Below are positions 8,359 to 18,150 of a DNA stretch of 64,000 nucleotides, piece after piece. Each line of letters opens with the position of its first letter. Position 1 is the stretch's first letter. A program made the position numbers and the translations under genes. The notes under the pieces were generated by a model, which was not told the DNA's origin, did not search any database, and was given only the letters and a program-made list of their open reading frames with translations. This stretch comes from Cytobacillus pseudoceanisediminis (GTDB lineage Bacteria > Bacillota > Bacilli > Bacillales > Cytobacillaceae): assembly GCF_023516215.1 (NCBI RefSeq), contig NZ_CP097349.1:2852001-2916000 (forward strand), written 5' to 3'.

Positions 8359-8459
8359 TCCCTATATTTGACGGTTTTATTCATAACCCAAGAGTATCAG
8401 AAAAATATTTTTTTATCATTATTTTAAATAAGGAGTTTGTTTGCCAAATACAATGAAAA

Positions 8460-8477
8460 AAGCTCCCGAAGGAGCTT
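8460..8477 (-). terminator. Terminator of the DUF3889 gene
   Basis: Stem AAGCTCC/GGAGCTT with a four-base loop; on the minus strand followed by a T run. It overlaps the last bases of the stop codon. Confidence 0.85.
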
Positions 8478-8793
8478 ACTGCGTTTTTCTCTCTACAGAT
8501 AGGCTTACCGCTTTGTTATCCTTAAGGTTATGTGTGACCCTAACCAGCACGGTTACAGGCTTCCCATCTTCCTTTACAGTAAAAGTGAAGGTGTCTGTTA
8601 CATCTGTTTCAGTAACTTTTTGCCTTCCTCCATACTGATAATCCACCACTTCTTCTCCAGGATAGTCTTCTTTCACAACTGCGATGGCAATTCTCCCATA
8701 CTTTTCATAATCCGGTTTTTGGACAGCTCCTGCCAGTGAGCCTCCCCCGGCTAATAAACAAACCAGCATAAACATCGATAAATACTTTTTCAT
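8476..8793 (-). CDS. Secreted DUF3889-family protein
   Basis: A 105-residue protein with a signal peptide (MKKYLSMFMLVCLLAGGGSLAGA) and a small domain YGRIAIAVVKEDYPGEEVVDYQYGGRQ ... VTVLVRVTHN characteristic of Bacillus DUF3889 proteins. Start ATG 8793 follows GGAGGATAT; further upstream in-frame starts lack a site. Function is unknown. The gene stands alone between the response regulator and yhdB. Confidence 0.8.
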   Translation of the reverse strand: MKKYLSMFMLVCLLAGGGSLAGAVQKPDYEKYGRIAIAVVKEDYPGEEVVDYQYGGRQKVTETDVTDTFTFTVKEDGKPVTVLVRVTHNLKDNKAVSLSVERKTQ

Positions 8794-8998
8794 ATATCCT
8801 CCAAAGCATGTGTCGTTAATTATATTTTTGTCCCAGTCATCAATTTTATGTATGGTATTTGTCTTATAAATGGATGTGGCCAATATACAGGTAAATGATG
8901 AAAACCCTTGTAAATCAACAAGTCCAAGATTTACTTCGAAATAAAATTCTGCATCATCATAAACTATAATCAACTCCTGAAAGAGGAGGAGAGGACAA

Positions 8999-9253
8999 AT
9001 GAATAAAGTGGATTATGACCGAGCGCTATATTATACGCACCGGTCAGAATGGGATAACCTGCTGATCCTGATGGTCAGAACAGATGATCAATTTCTTTCG
9101 AAGAAGATCGAACATTTTCTTCATGCCTACAACTTCGAAAAAGACTATTCTGTCATTGAGAAACATTTATATTCACTGCTGAGATATATTGACCATGCCA
9201 ATGAATTATCGGAAAAACAGCTGCCAAACACTGTATTTTATGAACTAACTTAA
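8999..9253 (+). CDS. yhdB: YhdB-like small protein
   Basis: 84 residues, MNKVDYDRALYYTHRSEWDN..., closely resembling B. subtilis YhdB (DYDRALYYTHRS and LLSKKIEHFLHAY-type motifs). Function unknown; no signal or membrane segment. It follows a strong GAGGAGGAGAGG site and faces azr across a shared terminator, the same arrangement as in B. subtilis. Confidence 0.85.
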   Translation: MNKVDYDRALYYTHRSEWDNLLILMVRTDDQFLSKKIEHFLHAYNFEKDYSVIEKHLYSLLRYIDHANELSEKQLPNTVFYELT

Positions 9254-9274
9254 AAAAGAATTCCACCAATAATA

Positions 9275-9300
9275 AAACACGGATTTTTTGGTCCGTGTTT
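9275..9300. terminator. Bidirectional terminator between yhdB and azr
   Basis: Stem AAACACGGA/TCCGTGTTT, 8-nt loop, T run on the plus side and A-rich sequence on the other, between two convergent genes. Confidence 0.85.
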
Positions 9301-9311
9301 TTTTTAATTAA

Positions 9312-9851
9312 TTATTTTAATTCCTGCTTAATCTGGCCATATGCCTTCATATATACCTGAAGTTCTTTCATTAACCCCTCAACAAGTTGGGCAGGTTCCT
9401 CATAAAGGCCATCATTTTCATAATCAAAACAATGCGGATCCAGGACCAGCTGCTTAGGAATGACATTGGCATATACGCCTCTGCCGGCAATTCTTAAATT
9501 ATTCAGGGCATTGATGCCGCCTTTTCCGCCTCCTGCCACAACAAGCAAGCCGACTGGCTTATGGGCAAATTGCTCACTTCCGAGAAAATCCAGCGCATTC
9601 TTTAGAGCTCCGCTCATGGCACTGTGGTACTCAGGGGAAGCTAGAACGACCCCATCAGAGTCTGCAATCTGCTGGCGCAGCTTTCTAACGGCAGGCAGCT
9701 GATATTGATCTTCTGTACCATTATATAAAGGAATTTCTCCAAGACTTAAATCGATCAGTTCAGCGTTATATTTCCTTGCAATATAACGAGACGCTATTCC
9801 CGTTCTTCCTTTCAATCGCGGGCTTCCATTAATAATTGTAAGCTTCATCAT
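9312..9851 (-). CDS. azr: NADPH-dependent FMN reductase / azoreductase
   Basis: 179 residues of the flavodoxin-like NADPH:FMN reductase family. FMN-phosphate loop GSPRLKGRTG near residues 9-18, the SPEYHSAMSGALKNALDFL motif and LLVVAGGGKGG are typical. B. subtilis Azr (YhdA) is about the same length and sits beside yhdB as here. It reduces quinones, azo dyes or nitro compounds with NADPH. Start is one of two adjacent ATGs (9851 or 9848) after AAAGGAG. Confidence 0.9.
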   Translation of the reverse strand: MMKLTIINGSPRLKGRTGIASRYIARKYNAELIDLSLGEIPLYNGTEDQYQLPAVRKLRQQIADSDGVVLASPEYHSAMSGALKNALDFLGSEQFAHKPVGLLVVAGGGKGGINALNNLRIAGRGVYANVIPKQLVLDPHCFDYENDGLYEEPAQLVEGLMKELQVYMKAYGQIKQELK

Positions 9852-9989
9852 AAACTCTCCTTTTAGTTCCTATACTACTTAGTATATAGAAGTTTGCATT
9901 TTTAAACATCGTCAGTATGGCTGAGTTTTACAAAGCTTATCTTAGGACTAATTCAGTGAATACCTCCTGCAACTTTAGGATGATTTTTC

Positions 9990-10637
9990 TTAATTTGACT
10001 CTGCAATACCATGACGAACTGCATAAAGTGCTGCCTGTGTTCTGTCCGCAAGTTCCAATTTGGACAATAAGTTGGAAACATGGGTCTTGACTGTCTTTTC
10101 TGTTATATAAAGGGATGAAGCAATTTCTTTATTGCTCTTCCCTTTTGCAATCTCCCGCAGAACCTCCAGTTCTCTTTTTGTCAGTTCTTCCAGCGGCTGT
10201 CTTTCTGTACTGTTTTTATTCGTTAAATGTGTGAGCAGATGGGAGGTGGCTTTTGGATGCAGCTGGTTCTCCCCTTTCATCAGCTGGATAATTGCCTGGA
10301 CAAGAATATCCGGCTCAATATCCTTCAGCTGATATCCTGAGGCCCCTGCCTCAATTGCCGGAATCACATGATCCTGATCTGAAAAGCTTGTAAGTATCAT
10401 GATTTTCACTTCAGGGCAGCTCGCTTTAATTTGCCTGGTGGCTTCAATACCATTCATTACAGGCATATCCAAGTCCATTAATACAACATCAGGCTGATTC
10501 GTTTGCATCATCTCTACAGCTTCACGGCCGTTCTTTGCTTCTCCGATGATTTCTATTTCCGGCTGTGTTTTCAGAAAAAATACAAGACCCCTTCTTACAA
10601 CATGATGATCGTCCGCTATTAAAACCTTGATCGCCAT
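9990..10637 (-). CDS. yhcZ: NarL/LuxR-family response regulator YhcZ
   Basis: 215 residues. Receiver domain with DD at 9-10, phospho-acceptor Asp55 (VVLMDLDMPVMNG) and a C-terminal LuxR-type helix-turn-helix (LTKRELEVLREIAKGKSNKEIASSLYITEKTVKTHVSNLLSKL, about 147-200). It directly follows the kinase gene yhcY (no gap) and lies next to azr as in B. subtilis. Confidence 0.92.
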   Translation of the reverse strand: MAIKVLIADDHHVVRRGLVFFLKTQPEIEIIGEAKNGREAVEMMQTNQPDVVLMDLDMPVMNGIEATRQIKASCPEVKIMILTSFSDQDHVIPAIEAGASGYQLKDIEPDILVQAIIQLMKGENQLHPKATSHLLTHLTNKNSTERQPLEELTKRELEVLREIAKGKSNKEIASSLYITEKTVKTHVSNLLSKLELADRTQAALYAVRHGIAESN

Positions 10638-11768
10638 CTATTTCCCTCCCTTTTCCAAAGGAATGATAATTTCAATATTCGTTCCTTTGTTTGGCTCTGT
10701 TTTTAATTTAAATAAACCATTCAGTGCTTCCGTCCTTTTCTTCATGCTTTTGAGGCCGAGGGAAGGGATATCGTTTTCTCTATAATGAAACCCTCTGCCG
10801 CAATCGGAAATCACCATTGAAACTGTTTTTCCATCCACTGTCAGTGCTAAGTCTGCCGTTGATCCACCAGAGTGTTTTTTGCAATTTGCCAATGCTTCCT
10901 GGCCAATTCTCCAAAGTGTCTCTTCAACTTTTCCAGGCAGACAGATCACACCTTTTACTTTTGAATTCAGCTTCAGGCCAAGCATTTGGCTGTATGACTG
11001 CATAGCACATACAATCCCATTTTCCAGCCCTCGGGGTTTCAGCTGCCAGATCAGTGCCCTCATCTCGCTTAAAGCTTCCTGTGCGAGATCCTGCATGTAG
11101 GAAAAGGTCTCTTTAATTTCAGGGTTATCAGTCATTTCAGCCCCTCCTCTCGCCGTTAAGCTTAAGGAGAACAATAGCTGGTTGACTGAATCATGCAGGT
11201 CCCTTGCCAGCCTGTTTCTTTCCGCAGCAAGAGCCGTCTCCTGTTCCAGCTGTGTCAGCTTGATTCGTTTTATAGCCGTTCCGACCTGAAAAGCCACAGA
11301 TTCAAGCAAAGCCAATTCTTCTTGTGAAAAATGAGTTTTATCAGGTGAGCCGATATTAAGGATCCCAAATTTTTCTTTCCCTGCTCTCAGCGGGACGGAG
11401 GCATGATGGGTAAGCCCATTGGTATCCATTCTTTGCTCAGCAATGGCATCTTCTATTCTTTTGCATTCAATAATGTTCGAAGCTTTGTTTAATCTGCCGT
11501 CATTATAGCGGTCAATACACCAGCAGTCTCCATTGCACATTGGTTTGCAGTTATCCGCGGCAAGGGCAGGGGGCAGTTTTTCTTCTGCTGCCAGGCGGAA
11601 CGCCCCTTGGCTATCAATTAAAAATACCCATCCCGTTTCAAGGCCGGTAATATGAAGCAATTTTTGCAGAACCTCTTTAAGAAGGGAATCAATTTCCGTT
11701 CCTTCATTCAATATTTCTGCTATTTCTTTTAATATTTTGATTTCAGATTGCCTTTTTTCCCCTAACAC
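10638..11768 (-). CDS. yhcY: GAF-domain sensor histidine kinase YhcY
   Basis: About 376 residues from the GTG at 11768, which follows AAGGGGGATAAG; longer in-frame starts exist but lack an equivalent site. A GAF domain (LLHITGLETGWVFLIDSQG ... VAFQVGTAIKRIKL) carries several Cys (NCKPMCNGDCWC) that might bind a metal or cluster; this is an inference. A HisKA_3 dimerisation domain follows (RNRLARDLHDSVNQLLFSLSL, acceptor His) and a compact ATPase domain (ISDCGRGFHY, GLKSMKKRTEALNG). Cytoplasmic NarX/DesK-type kinase without membrane segments; partner of YhcZ. Confidence 0.9.
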   Translation of the reverse strand: MLGEKRQSEIKILKEIAEILNEGTEIDSLLKEVLQKLLHITGLETGWVFLIDSQGAFRLAAEEKLPPALAADNCKPMCNGDCWCIDRYNDGRLNKASNIIECKRIEDAIAEQRMDTNGLTHHASVPLRAGKEKFGILNIGSPDKTHFSQEELALLESVAFQVGTAIKRIKLTQLEQETALAAERNRLARDLHDSVNQLLFSLSLTARGGAEMTDNPEIKETFSYMQDLAQEALSEMRALIWQLKPRGLENGIVCAMQSYSQMLGLKLNSKVKGVICLPGKVEETLWRIGQEALANCKKHSGGSTADLALTVDGKTVSMVISDCGRGFHYRENDIPSLGLKSMKKRTEALNGLFKLKTEPNKGTNIEIIIPLEKGGK

Positions 11769-11882
11769 CCTTATCCCCCTTGGAACTGTCATATTATGTA
11801 CTTTCATTATATAACTTTTTTCCCTTTCTTCCTTGGCATTTGGGAGGAAGCGGACTCCGACCAAAGTTGTATACAGAAAAAA

Positions 11883-11907
11883 CACCGAAGAGCAGGCCTC
11901 TTCGGTG
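11883..11907 (-). terminator. Terminator after the SDR gene
   Basis: Perfect 10-bp stem CACCGAAGAG/CTCTTCGGTG followed on the minus strand by a T run; 7 nt beyond the stop codon at 11915. Confidence 0.9.
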
Positions 11908-11914
11908 AAATCGA

Positions 11915-12637
11915 TTATGCAATTGGATAGTTTTGAACAAATGGATGAAGAACGATTTCGTCTATCAACATGTGCTTCGGCGCAGATGCCATGTAAACAA
12001 CAGCATTGGCGATATCTTCAACCTTCAGCCAATCTCTTTTCTCTTCAAGCCCCTGCTTAGACTCTGCAAAAAACGTATCTACCATGCCGGGATTAATGGT
12101 TCCGACGCGGATGCCGTATTCTCTGACTTCCTGAGCTAAAGACCCTGAAAAGCCCTGCACTGCATATTTCGTAGCTGTATAAGCTGATCCATTGGGGATG
12201 GTGTATCTGGCTACGTCAGAAGAAATCGTAATGATTGTACCGGATTTGCGCTCTTTCATGTGCGGCAGTACTGCCTTGCATCCGAGGAAAACTCCCTGCA
12301 CATTTACTTCAAAGACCTTTTTCCACTCGTCCAGTTTTGTTTCATCAACCTGCTTAAAAAATCCCACCCCTGCATTATTCACCAGAAGATCAAGCTGTTT
12401 GTACTTCTGAAGAGTTTTTTCAACCGCATCTTTTACTTCGGCTTCATCCGAAATATCCGCCTGAATGGGCAGTACATCTGCAAATCCCATTTTTTTGAGA
12501 TCTTCAGCAGATTGATGAATTTCCTCTGACCTTCCAATCAGGGTAAGCTTCATGCCCTGCTGGGCCAGTTTAACAGCAATTTCCTTGCCGATCCCTCTTG
12601 ATGCACCTGTTACAATTGCCGCTTGTCCCTTTAACAT
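11915..12637 (-). CDS. Short-chain dehydrogenase/reductase (FabG-like)
   Basis: 240 residues. Classical SDR motifs: cofactor loop TGASRGIG (10-17), NNAG, active-site Ser (TIISISSDV-type segment TIITISSDV), YTATK (Tyr-x-x-x-Lys) and NPGMVDT. The GRS after beta-2 (LIGRSEEIH) suggests NADP preference. Substrate cannot be told from sequence; it need not be acyl-ACP. It lies between yhcY and pgcA and is absent from that place in B. subtilis, so it is a lineage-specific insertion. Confidence 0.88.
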   Translation of the reverse strand: MLKGQAAIVTGASRGIGKEIAVKLAQQGMKLTLIGRSEEIHQSAEDLKKMGFADVLPIQADISDEAEVKDAVEKTLQKYKQLDLLVNNAGVGFFKQVDETKLDEWKKVFEVNVQGVFLGCKAVLPHMKERKSGTIITISSDVARYTIPNGSAYTATKYAVQGFSGSLAQEVREYGIRVGTINPGMVDTFFAESKQGLEEKRDWLKVEDIANAVVYMASAPKHMLIDEIVLHPFVQNYPIA

Positions 12638-12679
12638 CGAATCTTCCTTTCTGGCTAATCACCTTCTGGATGTTTAACG

Positions 12680-14425
12680 CTATTGTATTACCGAACTGCC
12701 CATTCTTTCTTCAACGATTTGCATAAATTCACTTTGGACAGATTCCAGTTTTTCTTTGCTGCTGGCCAATGTAGAGGCGCTGATTCCAAAATAGAATTTA
12801 ATCTTCGGTTCTGTGCCTGATGGCCTTAGGCAGATCCAGGTCCCATCTTCGAAGAAATACTTAATAACATTGGACTTCGGCAGGTCGATTACATTCTCCA
12901 TTCCATCTGCTTCCGTTCTGATTCCTGTTAAGTAATCTTCAATAGCCAGGACCTTCATTCCTTTAAGGTCTTTTATCGGATTGGCACGGAAGGATGCCAG
13001 GGTCTGCTGGATTTTTTCTGCTCCTTCAATTCCTTTTAGAGTCATTGATTTTAACCCTTCAAGAAAATAGCCATATTCGTCAAATAAGCTAAGCAATGCA
13101 TCATAAAGGGACATGTCCTTCTTTTTATAAAAAGCAGCCATTTCCGCAGCAAGCAAAGATGCCTGGATAGCATCTTTATCCCTTGCAAAGTCACCGATAA
13201 GATAGCCATAGCTTTCCTCATACCCAAACAGGAAACTGTATTCACCCGTCTCCTCATATTCCTTGATTTTTTCTGCAATAAACTTAAATCCTGTCAAAAC
13301 ATCGATGGTTTCTACACCAAAAGATGAGGCAACCCTGCGTCCAAATTCAGATGTTACGATCGTTTTTAGCATAATGCCATTGTCAGGCAGTGTATTCTTC
13401 TCTTTCTTCTGAGAAAGTATGTAGTGAAGCAGCAGCGCACCTGTCTGATTTCCTGTCAAAAGGACATACTCGCCATCTTTGTTCTTTGCAGCAATGCCAA
13501 GTCGATCGGCGTCTGGGTCTGTGGCAATTAGTATATCTGCATTAGTTTCTCTTCCATCTCTCATGGCCAGCTCAAATGCAATCTTTTCTTCTGGATTAGG
13601 ACTCTTTACTGTTGAAAACTCAGGATCCGGCAGCTCCTGTTCCTTTACTACATGCACATGTTCATAGCCCAAAGCAGCCAGAGCCTCTCTAACCGGCTTA
13701 TTCGCTGTACCGTGCAGAGGTGTAAAAACTACATGAACATCCGTTTCATTTGCGGCATCAGGGTTTTCGGAAATGGTAAGGAGCTGCTTCTGATAGGCCT
13801 GATCAACTGTAGCCCCAATCATTGTGATAAGGCCTTTCTCTTTTAAACTGTCCTCGTCCATCACTTCAATAAGCAGTTCGTTTTCTATTTCATTTACTTT
13901 GCCGATTACAATGTCAGCTTCAGCAGGAGTCAGCTGGGCACCGTCCGATCCATACACTTTATAGCCATTGTATTCCGGAGGATTATGGCTCGCCGTCACG
14001 ACTATTCCTGCATAAGCATGCAGGTATCGGACTGCGAATGAAAGTTCAGGTGTTGGGCGCAGTTCGTCAAATACATAAGTCTGAATGCCTCTGCTTGCAA
14101 GGGTTTTAGCTGCTTCCATTGCAAATTCCGGGGACATGTGGCGTGAATCATATGCTATTGCCACCCCTCTGTTCTTTGCTTCCAATCCTTTTTCTTCTAT
14201 GTATGCGGCAAGTCCCGCAGATGCCTTGCGGACTGTATATATATTCATGCGGTTTGTTCCCGGTCCTATTTCCCCGCGCATGCCGCCCGTTCCAAATTCC
14301 AGTCCCTTATAAAACGCTTCTTCAAGGAGCTTTTCATTTCCCTGCAGACGTTTCAGCTGTTCAAGTAATTCACTGTCCAAATTCTCATGGTTTATCCATC
14401 GTTCTGCCGCTGTCTTCCATTCCAT
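12680..14425 (-). CDS. pgcA: Phosphoglucomutase PgcA (alpha-phosphohexomutase family)
   Basis: 581 residues, full length. Converts glucose 6-phosphate to glucose 1-phosphate for UDP-glucose and glycolipid/teichoic-acid synthesis. Motifs in order: active-site phosphoserine loop TASHNPP (Ser146), metal-binding loop DPDADRLG, sugar-binding GYEESYGY and phosphate-binding [13 protein letters not shown]. The same gene (formerly yhxB) lies upstream of yhcY in B. subtilis. Start ATG follows AGGAGG. Confidence 0.95.
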   Translation of the reverse strand: MEWKTAAERWINHENLDSELLEQLKRLQGNEKLLEEAFYKGLEFGTGGMRGEIGPGTNRMNIYTVRKASAGLAAYIEEKGLEAKNRGVAIAYDSRHMSPEFAMEAAKTLASRGIQTYVFDELRPTPELSFAVRYLHAYAGIVVTASHNPPEYNGYKVYGSDGAQLTPAEADIVIGKVNEIENELLIEVMDEDSLKEKGLITMIGATVDQAYQKQLLTISENPDAANETDVHVVFTPLHGTANKPVREALAALGYEHVHVVKEQELPDPEFSTVKSPNPEEKIAFELAMRDGRETNADILIATDPDADRLGIAAKNKDGEYVLLTGNQTGALLLHYILSQKKEKNTLPDNGIMLKTIVTSEFGRRVASSFGVETIDVLTGFKFIAEKIKEYEETGEYSFLFGYEESYGYLIGDFARDKDAIQASLLAAEMAAFYKKKDMSLYDALLSLFDEYGYFLEGLKSMTLKGIEGAEKIQQTLASFRANPIKDLKGMKVLAIEDYLTGIRTEADGMENVIDLPKSNVIKYFFEDGTWICLRPSGTEPKIKFYFGISASTLASSKEKLESVQSEFMQIVEERMGSSVIQ

Positions 14426-14541
14426 TGTATGACCTCCTAAAAAAGCTTCACCATATCTTTTTCGAGTTCCAGACGGATATTCCTCTTTAAAACATCCGAG
14501 TTATTTTGACAAAATCCACCCTAAGATCAGGTATAAAAAGC

Positions 14542-14569
14542 ATTGAGCGCCAGGTGAAAGGCGCTCAAT
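14542..14569 (-). terminator. Terminator of the yhcX gene
   Basis: Stem ATTGAGCGCC/GGCGCTCAAT, 8-nt loop, followed by GCTTTTTAT on the minus strand, just beyond the stop codon at 14583. Confidence 0.88.
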
Positions 14570-14582
14570 CTGCAACTATATA

Positions 14583-16120
14583 TTACTTCTTATATTTAAT
14601 GCTGTAAATATCATGCCTGCGGTCTTTTAGCTGGCGCACCGTGCCATCCTGTCTTTGACGGCGGAGAATTTCCAGATCAACATCACCAATCAGGACCATT
14701 TCAATATTTGGATTGGTCTCTCCCACAATGCCATCCCTTGCAAACTCAAAATCAGATGGTGCAAATATGGCAGACTGTGCATACTGAATATCCATATTCT
14801 CTGTTTGCGGAAGATTGCCGACCGTCCCTGAAATAACCGTGTATATCTGATTTTCAACAGCGCGTGCCTGAGCACAATAGCGCACTCGCAAATATCCTTG
14901 GCGATCCTCAGTACAGAAGGGTGTAAATATAATTTTTGCACCTTTATCAGTCGCAATTCTCGCCAGCTCAGGAAATTCGATGTCATAGCAAATTTGGATG
15001 GCTATTTTTCCGCAATCCGTATCAAATACTTTAACTTCATCTCCGCGGCTGATCCCCCACCATTTGCGCTCATTTGGCGTAATGTGGAGCTTATACTGCT
15101 TTTCAATCGTCCCATCGCGGCGGAAAAGATAAGCGATATTATAAATCTCATCATCATCTTCTTTAACAAAATGAGAGCCGCCAATTATATTAATATTATA
15201 TCTGACTGCCAAATCCGTGAATAACTCGATATATTGCTCAGTGTATTCCGTAAGCTTTCTGACCGCCAGGCTTGGTGACCGTTCGTCCAGAAAGGACATT
15301 AGCTGAGTGGTAAATAACTCGGGAAATACCGCAAAGTCAGAACCGGAATCAGAAGCAACATCTGTAAAATATTCCACCTGATGGGCAAATTCATCGAAGG
15401 ATTTAATCTGCCGCATTAAATATTGCACCACGCATATACGGACCGGATAACTTGTTTTGTAAAAGCGCTTAGTCATTGGTCTGTAATCAACATTATTCCA
15501 TTCCATCAGCGTTGCATATTTATTTGACTGCACATCATCCGGCAAATAGTTCGGGTTAATCCTCATCAGGGTAAAGCCATTCAGTAGCTGAAAGGATAAA
15601 ACCGGGTCATAGATTTTATGAAGTGAGACCTCATTTACATACTCACGGGGGTTCATTTCTTTCGCGTATTTATGATAATTCGGAATACGCCCCCTATGAT
15701 GATACTTTTTAAATTTAAAGATCTGACAAGCTCTTTTCTCTCCTCATACAGGCGGTGGCCAATTTTCATTCTGCGGTAATCCGGATGAACCATTACTTCT
15801 ATTCCATAAAGGTTATAGCCTTCCGGATTATGGTTTGTTATGTATCCTTTGTCTGTTACATCATCCCAGGAATGACGGTCATCATACTCATCAAAATTGA
15901 TAATAAGGCTTGAGCACGAACCAATGATTTCCCCATCATATTCTGCAACAAACTGGCCTTCAGGGAAAATATCCAGATGGCTTTCAAGCTGATCCTTCTT
16001 CCAGGGTATCATGCCTGGGAAACAGAGCTCCTGCAGGGCAATGATATGATCTATATCTGAATGCCGTGTATTTCTGATAATCATTTTTTTCTCAAACTTC
16101 TTTAAATCAAGCTTTGTCAA
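14583..16120 (-). CDS. yhcX: YhcX-like GNAT acetyltransferase / carbon-nitrogen hydrolase fusion (one-base frameshift)
   Basis: About 512 residues when joined. N-terminal GNAT domain (MIIRNTRHSDIDHIIALQELCF ... YGIEVMVHPDYRRMKIGHRLYEER) and C-terminal nitrilase-superfamily domain with the Glu-Lys-Cys set: FPELF, KLHITPNERKWW and QICYDIEFPELAR. The frame breaks in the C run at 15690-15694 (plus strand); one more base gives IIGGRIPNYHKYAKEMNPREYV. Start chosen as TTG 16120, eight bases after AAAGGAGTG. The fusion is conserved in Bacillus YhcX; substrate unknown, possibly an auxin- or agmatine-like amide. Confidence 0.88.
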
Positions 16121-16466
16121 TGGTGGTGCACTCCTTTTGGAAATAATAATTATCATGGGAGCTGATAAGAAAGTTCAGCCTCTCCAGTGACATACGACTC
16201 TTTTCCCTTTTTTACTGCATTCATAACACCCTATGAGTTTTCTTAGCCAATTTCCCTCTTATTCTTATCTTGCGTCTTTTCCTTTATATATATTTCTATA
16301 AATGTGTTGTATATCTTTTATTAATTTCCGTAATTCCCCCTATTCCTTTCTAATATCAATTAATATTACAAATGCCCTATTTCTGATGGTCCTTTGAACA
16401 TGTTAATTTACAAGGGATGTCCAATAGCTTTATAATTTTAGAGTACATATTAATAAGGAGATTATT
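16121..16466. other. Intergenic region, divergent promoters of yhcX and bdbC
   Basis: About 345 AT-rich bases between divergent genes. I see a good ribosome binding site (AAGGAG) before bdbC and no clear riboswitch, terminator or repeat. Confidence 0.5.
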
Positions 16467-16907
16467 ATGGAGAAAACACAAACAGACCGGCGGGAGAATT
16501 TGCTGTTTATTGCCTGGGCAGCATCGATTCTGGCCATGTTCGGCAGCCTTTATTTTTCGGAAATCAGGCAATACGAACCTTGCGAGCTTTGCTGGTATCA
16601 AAGGATTGTCATGTACCCATTTGCTGTCATATTAGGCTTGGCTGTTATTAAGAAAGATTATCGCATCAGCCTTTATACAATGGTGTTATCTGCAGTTGGA
16701 GCAGGGATTTCCATATACCACTATTCCATTCAGAAAATTTCATTTATGGCAGACCATGCAGCAGCATGCGGGAGAGTTCCCTGTACAGGGCAATATATTA
16801 ATTGGCTTGGATTCATTACGATTCCGTTTTTAGCATTGACAGCTTTTATAATTATTTTTATTTGCAGTTATCTTGTCTGGAAGAAAACCAAGGAGGTAGC
16901 AGAATAA
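16467..16907 (+). CDS. bdbC: Thiol-disulfide oxidoreductase BdbC (DsbB-like)
   Basis: 146 residues with four predicted membrane segments. Redox-active pairs: CELC (Cys39, Cys42) in the first loop and Cys101/Cys106 (CGRVPC) in the second. DsbB/BdbC proteins reoxidise an extracytoplasmic thioredoxin-like partner using membrane quinone. The next gene overlaps by one base and encodes a membrane-anchored thioredoxin, so the two probably work as a pair. Confidence 0.93.
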   Translation: MEKTQTDRRENLLFIAWAASILAMFGSLYFSEIRQYEPCELCWYQRIVMYPFAVILGLAVIKKDYRISLYTMVLSAVGAGISIYHYSIQKISFMADHAAACGRVPCTGQYINWLGFITIPFLALTAFIIIFICSYLVWKKTKEVAE

Positions 16908-17377
16908 TGAAAAAGGTCATTATTTTTCTTGCCATTATCATTGCGTTATTCGCAGCTGTTGGAATCTTAACTAAGATGCAAAATGAAGAAAAAGTTTCTG
17001 GGAATAATCCATATGAAAAGGATTCACTTCATCCTGAAACAGTCAAACAGCTTGAAGACCCAAATTATCAAAATCTGATTCTTCCTGAAGAATTGGACAA
17101 AAAGTTAAATGAAAATGAAGATGTAACTGTGTATTTTTATAGCCCGACATGCCCTCATTGCCAGAGGACAACTCCTATTGTGTCTCCGCTTACAGAAGAT
17201 ATGGGCATTGACCTGGTTCAATTCAACCTGCTTGAATTTGAAGACGGCTGGGACAATTACGGAATTAAGGAGACTCCAACAATTGTTCAATTCAAAGACG
17301 GCAAAGAGGTTAACAGAATTACTGGCTACCAGGAAAAAGAAGTCTTTGAACAATGGTTTAATGAGAATTCGAAATAA
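16907..17377 (+). CDS. Membrane-anchored thioredoxin-family protein
   Basis: 156 residues: N-terminal anchor (KKVIIFLAIIIALFAAVGIL), a spacer of about 50 residues, then a thioredoxin domain with CPHC (Cys82, Cys85) and the cis-Pro loop ETPTIVQF. The acidic CxxC surroundings and coupling to bdbC (start codon overlaps the bdbC stop) indicate an oxidase-type partner acting on exported proteins. Start ATG 16907 follows AAGGAGG. B. subtilis BdbD is the functional counterpart, though this protein is shorter. Confidence 0.88.
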   Translation: MKKVIIFLAIIIALFAAVGILTKMQNEEKVSGNNPYEKDSLHPETVKQLEDPNYQNLILPEELDKKLNENEDVTVYFYSPTCPHCQRTTPIVSPLTEDMGIDLVQFNLLEFEDGWDNYGIKETPTIVQFKDGKEVNRITGYQEKEVFEQWFNENSK

Positions 17378-17380
17378 CCA

Positions 17381-17406
17381 AAAACGCCTGCGGCTGCAGG
17401 CGTTTT
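17381..17406. terminator. Bidirectional terminator between the thioredoxin gene and yhcU
   Basis: Stem AAAACGCCTGC/GCAGGCGTTTT with a short loop and T run; the flanking genes converge. Confidence 0.9.
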
Positions 17407-17407
17407 T

Positions 17408-17806
17408 CTATACGAGCATTTCATTTGCGGCTTTGGCGTAGACACTGAACAAATTATTCCGCGGCATCCTTTCTCCGCAAAAATGACTGTAGGCAAATGG
17501 AAATGACAAACCGAATTCTTGAAGTATTTGAACATTTTTGGCGAAAATCATCTCATATTTGTCATTCATCTGACGGGATTCCAGAATAGCCATTAGCGTC
17601 TGCAGTCCTGCTATAACCTGATAAGCCTCCTTTAATGTTCCGAAGTATTCAAAGTGCCGTGTAGAAGTATGTAAAATCTTCTGCTGTTCAAATTCTCTAA
17701 TGTCATCATCTGTGAAATAAAGAGGAAACACATTTGAATAGAATTTTCTAATTAACTCTTGAATTTTTTGTTCCTGATCAGGAGTTGATGCAAATACAAC
17801 TTTCAC
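17408..17806 (-). CDS. yhcU: YhcU-like DUF5365 protein
   Basis: 132 residues from GTG 17806 (after AAAGGTGGG), beginning VKVVFASTPDQEQKIQELIRKFYSNVFPLYF. It matches the DUF5365/YhcU family and lies next to yhcT as in B. subtilis. Soluble, function unknown. Confidence 0.8.
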   Translation of the reverse strand: MKVVFASTPDQEQKIQELIRKFYSNVFPLYFTDDDIREFEQQKILHTSTRHFEYFGTLKEAYQVIAGLQTLMAILESRQMNDKYEMIFAKNVQILQEFGLSFPFAYSHFCGERMPRNNLFSVYAKAANEMLV

Positions 17807-18150
17807 TGATAACCCACCTTTGTAATCCTTGTAATCAGTTCGTAATATATACATAAGAATATCATATTCTGAAAGCCCTTTAGGGTGGTAATTATACCCA
17901 TGGAGAAGGGATTTGTTGACATTTATTCCTCCTGCGGAAATAGATGGCACAGTCGTAATGCTTTATAATTAGTTCTAAAGTTCTATATTAACTCCATTTT
18001 AAGTAAAATAAAAGGTGGTTTTAAATATTACAATAATAATCTGTGGACACCTATTCCTTTTATCCGCTGATTATAAAGGCTAATATAGTTATTGTAATTA
18101 ATTTATATGTAGAAAAGTCACGATTATTCAACCAGGATAAGGAGCAATTT

